DNA of 64,000 bases from Azomonas macrocytogenes (GCF_014191985.1 NZ_JACHXI010000005.1:167204-231203), one strand, 5' to 3'. Shown: positions 25,753 to 35,051, counted from the stretch's first letter. The notes: generated by a model from the sequence alone, not told the origin. A program made the numbers and translations.

Positions 25753-26387
25753 ATGATGCTGTCGAAGATTCGGCAACTAGAAGCGTTTGCCAAGATAGGT
25801 AATATTGCTTCACTAAATGTATGCCTGCACGCACCAATCACAACTCCAGCTCGACAGCAAGTTGAGCAATTTATTCATCATCGTTTCGCTTCTCATTATC
25901 AAGCTAATGTGCAGCATTTCATGCCAGTTCTTTTGGCAATGCAGAATACCGAAGGAGAAATTCAAGGTGCGGTAGGGCTTCGTCAGGCTAATGAGCCATT
26001 TTTCCTCGAGCGTTATTTGGATAAGGCTATAGAACAGCTCATTGTAAATAGTTGTGATCTTTCAATGAGTCGGGCACAAATCCTTAAAATTGGAAACTTC
26101 GCTGCAATCGGAGCAGCATCGATCCCTTTTTTAATTATTGTGTTAACCGAGCTATTAGCCGCGCTGAATTACCGTTGGGTTGCCTTTACGGGTACTCCAA
26201 TGTTGATCAACAGTTTAGCCGTCTGAAGATGGATCTTCTTCCTCTTATGCCTGCTGATCCGCGGCGCATGGGTTCAGAGCTGGCTGATGGGGGTAACTAT
26301 TACGATTGCAATCCATGGGTCATAGCAATTGATGTGCAGCATGCACATCGCATGCTGCTTTCAGCGTCATGCTCGCCAAAAATATAA
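25753..26387 (+). pseudogene. Thermostable hemolysin family gene broken by a frameshift
   Basis: The first frame (25753-26226, ATG at 25753) contains the family pattern F-M-P-V-L-L-A-M, G-L-R-Q-A-N-E-P-F-F-L-E-R-Y-L, I-L-K-I-G-N-F-A and W-V-A-F-T-G-T. It then ends prematurely after L-I-N-S-L-A-V. The second frame carries on exactly where the family does: F-S-R-L-K-M-D-L-L-P-L, then G-N-Y-Y-D and P-W-V, stopping at 26387. A one-base change near 26200-26215 would rejoin them into about 210 residues. Members are named after Vibrio delta-hemolysin, though enzymatic roles are unproven. It could also be a sequencing error. The gene lies in an AT-rich island. Confidence 0.75.
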
Positions 26388-26719
26388 ACAGAATGGCTAA
26401 TCCGCTGATTCTGGAAAATATACGGGCAGTTAATTTTTGCCAATAGTAACTTGCGTGCGAAAATTAACTTAGAGTCATGATTATAAAGATATAGGTTTGT
26501 TCTCTAATCACACTGATAGTTATTTTAAAAACCTGTCTTTTTTAGGAGGCCGGACCACATATTTTACTTCTGGTACACCTGGTGAAAGTTACACGTCTGC
26601 TCTATCGAGGATTTGAAGGAAGCACTTACAGGCATCCCTATGATTTTTAAAAAATATTAATCATAGAGCTAAAGAACTTTCTTAATAAATGGATCTTCTC
26701 TGTAGTTGAGGAAATAATC
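26388..26719. other. Non-coding gap upstream of the phosphoethanolamine transferase
   Basis: AT-rich sequence with no recognisable gene. The 60 bases before 26720 contain a TGAGGA ribosome site seven bases ahead of the TTG start. No PmrA-type direct repeat was recognised. Confidence 0.4.
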
Positions 26720-28495
26720 TTGAATTGCTCAATGACAATAAAACAGCCCAGTCGACTGGATTGGGCTGGACTAGGCTGGATGTTCCTATTCTTCTGGTAT
26801 TTTTCAGGCGTTACGCAGCTTCTGATTTTGCTATCGGACTCTGCTGGATTTACTGGTTTCCGCCAATCTGCACTGGTTAGCACCTTATGGATGATTCCAT
26901 TGATACTGTTTCCAGCCCGGATGCGGTGGTTGGCTGCCATGATAGGCATTCCCCTCTGGATATGCTCATTAGCAGGGTTTGGCTATTTCTTGGTTTACGG
27001 GCAGGAATTCTCCCAAAGCGTCATTTTTATCATGTTCGAGTCCAACCAGAGCGAAGCCAGTGAATATTTGATGCAGTATTTTGCTTGGTGGATGGTGCCG
27101 CTTTTTATCGGTTACGGATTGGGCGCCTGGTTGTTATGGCGGAAATTACGCCCCGTCTACCTGCCATGGCCCAAAGCCATATTTGCTTGTCTTCTGCTCT
27201 TTACCCTTTCACTGGGTTATACCGTGACCCGGCAGTTGATCATAAATGCAGACAGCCACCGTGCACTGGATAAAATCGAAGACCGCTTGGAGCCTGCTAC
27301 TCCTTGGCAGTTGATCGTAGGATATCACCAGTATCGGCAGCAGCTAAGCAACATGCAGGCAATGCTGAAAAACAAGAATAGCGTTGCACCTGTCAAACAT
27401 CTGAGCGATGCCCGAGCAGGGTTACCCTCCACACTCGTGTTAGTCATTGGCGAATCGACTAACCGGCAGCGCATGAGCCTGTACGGATATCCGCGTCAGA
27501 CCACGCCCAATCTGGATCGGCTGCGCAACCAACTGGATGTGTTTGATAACGTCGTAACGCCTCGCCCTTATACGATTGAAGCGCTACAGCAAATACTGAC
27601 CTTTGCCGATCAGGAAAACCCGGATCGCTATCTGACCACACCTTCAGTGGTCAATTTAATGAAACAGGCCGGCTATAAAACTTTCTGGATCACTAATCAG
27701 CAGACCATGACTAAACGCAACACCATGCTTACTACGCTTTCACAAGAGGCGGACAAGCAGGTTTATCTGAACAATAACCGTGAACAGAACGCCCGTCAGT
27801 ACGATGACGATGTACTGAAACCCTTTGATAACGTACTAGCTGATCCTGCTCTACGTAAATTCGTAGTCGTACATTTATTGGGTACGCACATGAACTATCA
27901 GTACCGCTATCCGCCCGAGTATGAGTTTTTCACTGATCGTCGCGGTGTACCGCCAAATGTAACCGACCATCAACTATCCACTTACAATAGCTATGACAAT
28001 GCTGTGCGTTTCAATGACCAGGTGGTGTCCACCCTGATTGAGCACTTTGCAGCAACCAAGCCAGATGGTTTCTTGCTCTACCTCTCCGACCATGGCGAAG
28101 CCGTCTTCGACCCTGATCACCCCGATGTTTTAGGCCGTAGCGAAGGGGCGCCTACCGCACCGATGTATACCGTCCCGTTCATTATCTGGCGCTCGCCCAG
28201 TTGGAAAGCTCATCAGCAACTCGATCTGGCATCGATGACATCGAGGCCCTATAGCAGCGCCCATTTCATCCATACGTGGGCAAACCTTGCAGGATTACAC
28301 TTTGACGAGCTCGACTATAGTAAAAGCCTGGTCAGCACCCAATACCAGGTACATCCCTTATTGATCGGCAATCCTGAGCATCCCAAGAATCTGATCGATT
28401 TCAGCGAGATTTCGCCTGGACTCTCTCAGCCATTAGCGAGAGAAAAAGAGATAGCCAAGTCTGCCAGAAGAAAAACCATCAATTCGCATCTGTAA
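26720..28495 (+). CDS. cptA: Phosphoethanolamine transferase, CptA-like
   Basis: 591 residues from TTG 26720, favoured by a TGAGGA site at the right distance; ATG 26732 is an alternative. Five N-terminal membrane helices precede a periplasmic sulfatase-fold (alkaline phosphatase superfamily) domain. The nucleophile threonine is in V-I-G-E-S-T-N-R-Q-R-M-S-L-Y-G-Y-P-R-Q-T-T-P; the metal ligands appear in Y-L-S-D-H-G-E. The pattern K-P-F-D-N-V-L and H-L-L-G-T-H supports the family. It moves phosphoethanolamine from phosphatidylethanolamine to lipopolysaccharide, heptose for CptA or lipid A for EptA; length and the E-S-T-N-R motif suit CptA better. Its GC is lower than that of flanking genes, in line with acquisition together with the island upstream. 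Confidence 0.82.
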   Translation: MNCSMTIKQPSRLDWAGLGWMFLFFWYFSGVTQLLILLSDSAGFTGFRQSALVSTLWMIPLILFPARMRWLAAMIGIPLWICSLAGFGYFLVYGQEFSQSVIFIMFESNQSEASEYLMQYFAWWMVPLFIGYGLGAWLLWRKLRPVYLPWPKAIFACLLLFTLSLGYTVTRQLIINADSHRALDKIEDRLEPATPWQLIVGYHQYRQQLSNMQAMLKNKNSVAPVKHLSDARAGLPSTLVLVIGESTNRQRMSLYGYPRQTTPNLDRLRNQLDVFDNVVTPRPYTIEALQQILTFADQENPDRYLTTPSVVNLMKQAGYKTFWITNQQTMTKRNTMLTTLSQEADKQVYLNNNREQNARQYDDDVLKPFDNVLADPALRKFVVVHLLGTHMNYQYRYPPEYEFFTDRRGVPPNVTDHQLSTYNSYDNAVRFNDQVVSTLIEHFAATKPDGFLLYLSDHGEAVFDPDHPDVLGRSEGAPTAPMYTVPFIIWRSPSWKAHQQLDLASMTSRPYSSAHFIHTWANLAGLHFDELDYSKSLVSTQYQVHPLLIGNPEHPKNLIDFSEISPGLSQPLAREKEIAKSARRKTINSHL

Positions 28496-28538
28496 AAGCG
28501 CCGATAAGGCCGTGGCATCGATCAAGCATTGGCCGGTA

Positions 28539-29765
28539 TCACCCCTTCACACATACCACTTGCCGCAGCGTGTGTACGATTTCCACCAACTCGCGCTGGG
28601 CAGCCATGACGTTATCGATGTCCTTGTAGGCCATGGGGATTTCGTCAATTACAGCGGCGTCCTTGCGGCATTCCACATGGGCGGTGGCACGGATCTGGTC
28701 TTCGATGCTGAATAGCTTCTTGGCCTGGGTCCGGCTCAGGGTGCGGCCGGCGCCGTGGCTGCAGGAGCAGAAGGATTCTGGGTTGCCCCGCCCTCGGACG
28801 ATGAAGCTCTTGGCACCCATGGAGCCGGGGATGATGCCCAATTCGCCTTTTCGCGCCGATACTGCGCCCTTGCGGGTTACCAGGACTTCTTCGCCGAAAT
28901 GGCGCTCCTTCTGCACGTAGTTGTGATGGCAGTTCACTGCCTCCAGAGCAGCATCGAAGGGCTTGGCGATGACTTGGCGTGCCGCGGCAATCACTGCCTG
29001 CATCATCACGTTGCGATTCTGCCGAGCGAAATCCTGCGCCCAGCCGACCGCTTCGAGGTAATCCGCGAAATGCCGGCTGCCTTCCTCGAAATACGCCAGA
29101 TCGCGGTCCGGCAGATTGGCGAGGTGCTGACGCATATCGGCCTGGGCCAGTTCGATGAACAGGCTGCCGATGGCATTGCCGACGCCGCGTGAGCCGCTGT
29201 GCAGCATGAACCAGACGCGCTCGGTCTCGTCGAGGCAGACTTCAATGAAATGATTGCCGGTGCCCAGCGTACCCAAATGATGGCGGTTATTGGTTTTTTC
29301 CAGGCGCGGGTACTTGTCGACGAGGGTCTTGAAGCCTGCTTGCAGAGCCGACCAGGCTTGCTCGACCGGCGTTGGCAGGTTTTCCCAGGCGCCTTTGTCG
29401 TGCCTGCCGCGCCCGGTGGTTCGCCCATGCGGTACCGCTTTTTCGATGGCACTGCGCAGGCCGTGCAGGTTGTCCGGCAGATCGGCGGCACTCAGTGAGG
29501 TACGCGCGGCGATCATTCCGCAGCCGATATCCACGCCGACCGACGCTGGAATGACTGCGCCGACAGTGGGTATCACGCTGCCGATGGTCGACCCCTTGCC
29601 CAGATGCACATCCGGCATTACCGCCAGGTGTTTGAAGATGAACGGCATCCTGGCGGTATTCAGCAATTGCCGCTTGGCATCCTCTTCTACCGGCACGCCT
29701 TGGGTCCAGAGTTTGACGGGCTTGCCGCCTGTGATTTCCAACTGTTGGTAGGTGGCTTGGTGCAT
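28539..29765 (-). CDS. rtcB: RNA-splicing ligase RtcB
   Basis: 408 residues from ATG 29765, identical in length to the E. coli protein; the frame extends further upstream but only this start has CAGGA at proper distance. Key residues are visible: M-P-D-V-H-L-G-K-G, V-D-I-G-C-G-M (manganese-binding Cys), H-H-L-G-T-L-G-T-G-N-H-F, H-S-G-S-R-G-V-G, and C-S-H-G-A-G-R, whose histidine is guanylylated. RtcB joins 2',3'-cyclic phosphate to 5'-OH RNA ends using GTP. No rtcA or rtcR is next to it, so it is a stand-alone RNA repair gene. It is convergent with cptA. Confidence 0.97.
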   Translation of the reverse strand: MHQATYQQLEITGGKPVKLWTQGVPVEEDAKRQLLNTARMPFIFKHLAVMPDVHLGKGSTIGSVIPTVGAVIPASVGVDIGCGMIAARTSLSAADLPDNLHGLRSAIEKAVPHGRTTGRGRHDKGAWENLPTPVEQAWSALQAGFKTLVDKYPRLEKTNNRHHLGTLGTGNHFIEVCLDETERVWFMLHSGSRGVGNAIGSLFIELAQADMRQHLANLPDRDLAYFEEGSRHFADYLEAVGWAQDFARQNRNVMMQAVIAAARQVIAKPFDAALEAVNCHHNYVQKERHFGEEVLVTRKGAVSARKGELGIIPGSMGAKSFIVRGRGNPESFCSCSHGAGRTLSRTQAKKLFSIEDQIRATAHVECRKDAAVIDEIPMAYKDIDNVMAAQRELVEIVHTLRQVVCVKG

Positions 29766-29999
29766 GGCTTGATTCCTGACGCTACCGGGATCGGCAAAGG
29801 TACGAGGCCATCGCTGGAGTAATCTCGGTAGCAAACGACTCAACTCCAAGGCTTGGAACGGCACGTTATCCAGCCACCGTTTCGCCGTGTATGGCGGGCG
29901 AGCAGGACATTCTCCAGCCTACGCTTGAGCAAGCCTGGGTGGAAATACCTCAGGTCGGCCAGGTTCAGGCCAGGTATTCGAGTGAGGTGGGGTCATGCT

Positions 30000-30338
30000 T
30001 TACGCGCCATGTCCGATGCTGTGCAGCAAGCCTGCACACATGTTGGTCGAGACCGAGCCGGGATTGGCGGCGATGGCTTGGGGTGAATGATTCAGTGCCG
30101 AGTCGAATCCCTGGCTGAATTCGATGCCGTAGTCCTCTGCTTCACCATATATCAACTGGCCAGCCTGACGGTTGCGCACCTTATAGGCTGCCAGGTCTTC
30201 ACTGGACGCTCCGCAGATTTTCGCTTTCGCGTAATGGGTGCCGATCAGACTGCCCCAGTCGGTGGCCGGAGTGATCGTCTGGGCGAAAGTGGAATTGGCA
30301 GCCAGGCATAGCAGGGCGGCGATGATGATTTTGTACAT
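30000..30338 (-). CDS. Small exported protein downstream of the NifD-like gene
   Basis: 112 residues. A signal peptide (I-I-I-A-A-L-L-C-L-A-A-N-S-T-F-A) is followed by an acidic-neutral domain with two cysteines, I-C-G-A-S and N-M-C-A-G. I do not recognise a family. It follows the nitrogenase-like gene by 66 bases on the same strand, with a GAGGAACC ribosome site, so co-transcription with the TonB/SBP/NifD-like operon is likely. A periplasmic partner such as a metal- or ligand-binding protein is conceivable; this is inference from position only. Confidence 0.65.
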   Translation of the reverse strand: MYKIIIAALLCLAANSTFAQTITPATDWGSLIGTHYAKAKICGASSEDLAAYKVRNRQAGQLIYGEAEDYGIEFSQGFDSALNHSPQAIAANPGSVSTNMCAGLLHSIGHGA

Positions 30339-30404
30339 GGCTGGTTCCTCTGGAGGTTGATCGTTTGCTCCAGTTCAGAATGCCAAGGCGAGCTTGCTTG
30401 AAAA

Positions 30405-31802
30405 TTAATCTTGGGCTTTCGGCTTTGGGGGGGCGTTGCGTTCCGTTTTCCATGGCGGCAAATATTGTCGCAACGGACTGTCGAACAGCCGCTGCAGCAC
30501 ACGCACGAGGCGTTCCGTGCCAGCGAAGCCGATCGTGGCGCGGTTCAGTTCGGCGCGGGCGTGGTCGTCCAGCACGGCATAGCCGTGCCTGCGCCAGAAC
30601 GTACCGTCCTGAGCCAGGCCGTCCAGCAGATCGGGTTGAGCCTGTTTCAATAATGCCGTCACCTGCTCGGGTGCCATGTCCTGATAGCGCAGGTGGCGTT
30701 CGGGAAGGCGCCAGCGACCGTCTACATCCACCCAACCTTGCAGGGCGCTGCCAACCCGGATGCCGGCTTCGGTGAACACCCGGATGTCGCGTGGCTGCAG
30801 CGGCGCGAAGGAGAAATACAGGCGTCCGGCCAGGCTGTCCCGGCATGTGGCCAAGCGGGCTATGGCGCTGGGGGCCTGGCTCTCGATCAGGGCTTCGGTG
30901 CGTTGTGCGATCCGCTCGTCGAAACGCGCCGCGATGGCTCGCAAGCTGGCCGCGGTGGCGTTGGGGCCACGAAAATCCGCTTCGATCCAGGATTGGCCGG
31001 ATTGCTGTTGGAGGCGTTTGGACCAGTATTCCATGTCGATACCGATGGTCAGTCGACTGTTGCCCAGCCGGGCGATCTGTCTCCGGTCGCTGCCGGCGGG
31101 CCAGCGGGCGACGACGTTCAGGCCGATTGCTTCGAGCTGGCGGACGATCCCGCGCCAGGCTCCCTCCATTTCCCGGCAGAGCAGGGTGATGTCATAGGGA
31201 CCGGCTGTCGCCGACGGATTCGCCCAGCTTTGCCAGGTGCCGGTGAGGGTGGCGTGGGTATCGCCGATGCCATCGCCTCGGCGAAAACCGGCGCAGTGTA
31301 CCGGCACCACGGGTTTGCCAAGAGCGCTGCGCTGTTGCCGGGCCACACTGTCGAGGTCATCGCCGATCAACGCGATGGGGCAGGTGGAGAGCAAGGTCAT
31401 GCCTCGATGCAGGGGAAACAGACGATCCGCTTCGAGAATGGCCCGGGCCAGCTTGCGTTCGCCGCCGAACACCACATCCCGTTCCTGGAAATCGGTGCCC
31501 AGGTTGAGGCCGGAAAATCGCTCCAATCCCATGGGGCCAGTCGCCTGGGGCCGATTGGCGTGGCCGTAGACGCCACAGCCCACCGGGCCGTTGGTAATCT
31601 GCAGCAGATCCTGCTGCGGCGCCCAGAAGGTCGCGGTCTGACCACCGTAGAGGCAGTTGCCGATGGCCTGGCGCCCGGTCTGGATACGATTCAGCGTCCG
31701 GTTCCAGGCCGGCAGGCTGAGCGGTGGGCAGCCCGCTGCCAGTGGCGGGTACTGGATGGCTTGCCGGTGCAGTTTTTCCGATAAGGGCTGGATGTCGTTC
31801 AT
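30405..31802 (-). CDS. Orphan nitrogenase component 1-like protein (NifD-related)
   Basis: 465 residues, Oxidored_nitro family. Three cysteines match the NifD P-cluster ligands in context and spacing: N-C-L-Y-G-G (Cys50), N-G-P-V-G-C-G (Cys76, 26 later) and S-T-C-P-I-A-L-I-G-D-D (Cys141, 65 later), against Cys62, Cys88 and Cys154 of Azotobacter NifD. Also NifD-like are T-D-F-Q-E-R-D-V-V-F-G-G-E-R-K-L and V-H-C-A-G-F-R. The FeMo-cofactor cysteine (275 in NifD) is not there; the aligned segment reads L-T-I-G-I-D-M-E-Y-W. No NifK, NifH, NifE/N or NifB is near. It is the third gene of a Fur-box-preceded operon after a TonB receptor and a binding protein, one base after the latter. It probably holds an Fe-S cluster but is not a nitrogenase; its substrate is unknown. 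Confidence 0.88.
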   Translation of the reverse strand: MNDIQPLSEKLHRQAIQYPPLAAGCPPLSLPAWNRTLNRIQTGRQAIGNCLYGGQTATFWAPQQDLLQITNGPVGCGVYGHANRPQATGPMGLERFSGLNLGTDFQERDVVFGGERKLARAILEADRLFPLHRGMTLLSTCPIALIGDDLDSVARQQRSALGKPVVPVHCAGFRRGDGIGDTHATLTGTWQSWANPSATAGPYDITLLCREMEGAWRGIVRQLEAIGLNVVARWPAGSDRRQIARLGNSRLTIGIDMEYWSKRLQQQSGQSWIEADFRGPNATAASLRAIAARFDERIAQRTEALIESQAPSAIARLATCRDSLAGRLYFSFAPLQPRDIRVFTEAGIRVGSALQGWVDVDGRWRLPERHLRYQDMAPEQVTALLKQAQPDLLDGLAQDGTFWRRHGYAVLDDHARAELNRATIGFAGTERLVRVLQRLFDSPLRQYLPPWKTERNAPPKPKAQD

Positions 31803-31803
31803 A

Positions 31804-32889
31804 TCAGTTGTTCATCTCGTTGTGGCGACGGCCGTCCGGCCCCTTGCCTTGCAGCATCAGCTCCAGTTCCTGGTCGGACAATGCGTAGCGGTAGAAGCGA
31901 GCGTAATAGGTGCGGATTTCCTGGCGCAGATCGAGATCGGCGAACAACTGCGGATAAAGCTCCTTGGCCAGGTAGAGCATCAGCAGCACACCCTCGGTGG
32001 AGCCATCCCAGTAGAAGACGCCTTCGGGCAGTTCCTGGACGCGGCCGTCGCGGACCGCCGCGATCTGCTTCCAGCGCGGGTTTGCGGTCACCCGTTCGGC
32101 GGAGTACTGGCGACCGATATTGATCACCTGCGGGTTCCAGTTCAGCAGTTCTTCCATGGCGACACTGCCTCTGCCGGCCAGCCGGGTGCGGTCGATGACC
32201 ATGTCGGCCCCGGCGATCACGCCGTACCAGTAGGTATTGGAGGTCAGGCCCTGGGTATCGGTGGCTGCCGGGCCGCGGACATGGAACAGGCGGATCTTCT
32301 GCGCGCTGGGAATTTGCGCGGTCCGCTCCCTGACCATGGCGACCAGACGGTCGTGATAGGCGCACCATTCTTCGGCGCGCGCGGCATATTGCGGACCGAG
32401 CACCGCGCCGAAGAGGCGCAGCATCCGTTTGCGCGATTCGACAAAGGCTTCGATGCTGTCGATTGCCCCCACTGGCTGCGAAACCAGGGTGGGGATACCC
32501 ATCTCGGCAAGGCGTTCGATTTTGCCCGGCGCCGGATAGCCGTAAGTATGAAAGACCACGTCCACCTGGCGGCGCAGCAGTTCTTCGCTGTCGGGATCGG
32601 AGCCCAGTTGCTGGATGCTATCGAGCGCGGGGTTGGTCTGGCGCATCCAGGGCGCGTTGGTGCGGATCATCATGGCGATCCGCTCGCTGGCACCGAGCAG
32701 GAACAGCTTTTCGTAGCAGAGCACTTCCAGGCAGGCGATGCTGCGGATGGTTTCGGGAACGGCGACCGTCCGGCCCGCCATGTCCACTACCTGCCGGCTG
32801 GCGACAGGTGCGGTGGGCGAGGGTTTATCGCAGGCGCCGAGCAAGAGCGGCAACAGGACCAGCAGCGGAGCGATTCGCATCCGGGTCAC
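31804..32889 (-). CDS. Periplasmic iron-complex-type binding lipoprotein
   Basis: 361 residues. The signal ends in L-L-L-G-A-C with lipid attachment at Cys20. The rest is a class III (FepB/BtuF-like, Peripla_BP_2) binding fold with V-V-D-M-A-G-R-T-V-A-V-P near residue 36 and E-L-L-N-W-N-P-Q-V-I-N near residue 245, typical of siderophore, heme or cobalamin binding proteins. The start overlaps the TonB stop codon by four bases, and the NifD-like gene starts one base after its stop. No ABC permease or ATPase is encoded in the operon, so either transport uses a partner elsewhere or the protein works with the NifD-like product in another way. Confidence 0.88.
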   Translation of the reverse strand: MTRMRIAPLLVLLPLLLGACDKPSPTAPVASRQVVDMAGRTVAVPETIRSIACLEVLCYEKLFLLGASERIAMMIRTNAPWMRQTNPALDSIQQLGSDPDSEELLRRQVDVVFHTYGYPAPGKIERLAEMGIPTLVSQPVGAIDSIEAFVESRKRMLRLFGAVLGPQYAARAEEWCAYHDRLVAMVRERTAQIPSAQKIRLFHVRGPAATDTQGLTSNTYWYGVIAGADMVIDRTRLAGRGSVAMEELLNWNPQVINIGRQYSAERVTANPRWKQIAAVRDGRVQELPEGVFYWDGSTEGVLLMLYLAKELYPQLFADLDLRQEIRTYYARFYRYALSDQELELMLQGKGPDGRRHNEMNN

Positions 32890-35051
32890 CAGTCCAGCTT
32901 GGCGGTGAAGGAGGTCATGCGCGGCGCGCCCAGTAGCAGGCCATCGCCGGTGCGGTAATAGCTCCAGTAGTCCTTGTCGAACAGATTATTGACGAACAGG
33001 TTGAACGTCAGCCGATGCCCGGCGAATTCCGGCTGGTAACGGATGCCGGCGTCGTAGGTGGTGGAGCTGTGCAGGTAGTCGTTGTTGGCCGCATCCACCG
33101 GGCGTCTACCGGAGTAATTGGCGGCGCCGCTCAGCGTCACGTCGGGTAGCTGCAACTGACTCAGGTTGTATTCCACATAAAGGCGCCCCTGTTTCTCCGG
33201 CACGTTGACCGGAATGTTGCCTTCCAGGGATTTGTTGTTTTTGGCCTTGGTGACTTCCGCCGTCATCAGGGTATAGCCGCCAACCAGGGTCAGGTTGTCG
33301 GTGAGTTTGCCAGTGGCGGTGAACTCGATGCCCTTGTGGACTTCCCGACCATCCTTTTTATACGTGTTGTCCGCCGGGTCGGTGTACTCGTTGACCTTGT
33401 CGATATGGAACAGCGCCAGCGTCAGATCCATCCGGCCCACGGTGGCTTTGGCACCGATCTCATATTGCTCGCTCTTGCTCGGCGAGAGAATTTCATAGGC
33501 ATTGGCGGCGGTAGCGGGAGCCGAGCCACCGTTGACCAATCCCTCCATATAGGTGACGTAAGTGGTAAGCGTCGGAATCGGTTTGTAGATCAGCGAGTAG
33601 CTGGGCGTGGTCTTGCGCTGGGTGTATTTCGCCGTCCCCAGGCTGGTGCCGCTGCCCCAGGTTTTCTGACGGATTTCGGCGCGGTTGAAGCCGATGACGG
33701 CCGACCAGGCGTCGTTGAATTCCAGGCGGTCGCCGATTACCCAGTTGCGATAGAACTGCTTGTACCAGACATTGGTCGGGCCGATGTTCTGGATGGGGCG
33801 GGCATAGGTGGTCGGTGCGTCGATAGTGGACATGCCGAGCGCCGTGGTCACGTCATTGCCGCGGGTGTACTGGTACTTGTGTCCGGTAAAACCCATGGTC
33901 AGCTTGTGCCCGATGAAGCCGGTGCGGAAATTGGCGTCCAGCAGGGCAAAGCCCGAATAAGTACGTTCCGTCTGGCGGGTGCTGCCGCGCGCCGTTTCCC
34001 GGTAGTTGCCGTCGTTATCGGTCAGCGTGGCAGTGGTGTATTGGTAAGCACGCCACATATTGCCGTAGCGAAAGGACGAGCGCAGGGTGAAGACCTCGTT
34101 GAGGTTCGATTCGAAGCCGATGCCCGACAGGGTCTTGTGCGATTTGTTGTAGCTCCAGTCCTGCCCGTACTGGGTTTCTGCATCGAAATGCCGGGCCGAG
34201 GGTACCTTGATCCCGCCTGCCGGGTTCACATTGATGTAGGTCTGCAACCCGCGCATATCCAGATCCTGATACCAGATATCGGCGAACACGCGGGTATCCG
34301 GCGTCAGTTGGTAGCTCAGCACGCCGGAAACCAGGCTGCGTTCCTGGTGACTGCCTTCGACATAGGTATCGCCGCTTTCATCGTAGAGATTGAGCCGATA
34401 GCTCAGTCGGCCAGCCTGATCGATGGGGCCGCCAAGGTCGACATGCTGGTAGTCGATGCCGCCGCCGTAGCGCCCGACGGCCAGGCTGGCCAGCGGTGCG
34501 GCGGTCGGCTGCTTACTGACATAGTTGAGCGAGCCGCCCAGAGAGGTGAAACCATAGAGAAAGCTGGACAAGCCATTGAGCACTTCGATGCGCTCGACGT
34601 TTTCCAGCGGAACGAAGGTGAAACTGCGGTCGACCACCCCATCACGAAAGTCGCCCTGATCTCCGGCGGTGAAGCCCCGGATCATCACCCGCGACAGGCC
34701 ACTGTAGGTGTTGGATTCCGCCAGTGTGGAGACCGTCGGATTGGTTTTCAGCGCCTGGGAAACCGTATGCGCGCCACGGTTTTCGAACAGTTCTCTTGAC
34801 GTCACATTCAACGAGTAGGGGGTATCCTTGAGCGGTACTTTACCCAGCGGACCGGCGGTAGCGGTGCTGGTGCGGTAGCCGCTTTGTGCCGAACCCTCGC
34901 TTTGCTCCTGCTGTGCACCGATTTGCATCGTGCTCAGCTCCAGCTTTTCGTTGCGTTCCTCTTCCTCGGCATCTTCGGCATGCGCCAGCGGTAGAACGAG
35001 ACTGGCGGCCACCAGCGAAATCCAGTGGCCCGGATGCGTAATTTTGAACAT
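32886..35051 (-). CDS. TonB-dependent siderophore-type receptor
   Basis: 721 residues with a signal peptide ending L-A-H-A. An acidic N-terminal stretch (E-D-A-E-E-E-E) precedes the TonB box region. The plug has P-L-K-D-T-P-Y-S-L-N-V, V-M-I-R-G-F and L-Y-G-F-T-S-L-G-G-S-L-N-Y-V-S-K-Q-P, the siderophore-receptor pattern. The barrel ends F-T-A-K-L-D-W with a terminal aromatic residue. It is the first gene of the operon, followed by the binding lipoprotein and the NifD-like gene. A Fur-box-like site lies about 140 bases upstream, so iron repression is likely. Confidence 0.93.
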   Translation of the reverse strand: MFKITHPGHWISLVAASLVLPLAHAEDAEEEERNEKLELSTMQIGAQQEQSEGSAQSGYRTSTATAGPLGKVPLKDTPYSLNVTSRELFENRGAHTVSQALKTNPTVSTLAESNTYSGLSRVMIRGFTAGDQGDFRDGVVDRSFTFVPLENVERIEVLNGLSSFLYGFTSLGGSLNYVSKQPTAAPLASLAVGRYGGGIDYQHVDLGGPIDQAGRLSYRLNLYDESGDTYVEGSHQERSLVSGVLSYQLTPDTRVFADIWYQDLDMRGLQTYINVNPAGGIKVPSARHFDAETQYGQDWSYNKSHKTLSGIGFESNLNEVFTLRSSFRYGNMWRAYQYTTATLTDNDGNYRETARGSTRQTERTYSGFALLDANFRTGFIGHKLTMGFTGHKYQYTRGNDVTTALGMSTIDAPTTYARPIQNIGPTNVWYKQFYRNWVIGDRLEFNDAWSAVIGFNRAEIRQKTWGSGTSLGTAKYTQRKTTPSYSLIYKPIPTLTTYVTYMEGLVNGGSAPATAANAYEILSPSKSEQYEIGAKATVGRMDLTLALFHIDKVNEYTDPADNTYKKDGREVHKGIEFTATGKLTDNLTLVGGYTLMTAEVTKAKNNKSLEGNIPVNVPEKQGRLYVEYNLSQLQLPDVTLSGAANYSGRRPVDAANNDYLHSSTTYDAGIRYQPEFAGHRLTFNLFVNNLFDKDYWSYYRTGDGLLLGAPRMTSFTAKLDW

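Noticed and set aside
30405..31802. Assignment as functional nitrogenase NifD or NifE
   Set aside because: The FeMo-cofactor cysteine is missing, there is no partner subunit or reductase, and the gene lies in an uptake operon.
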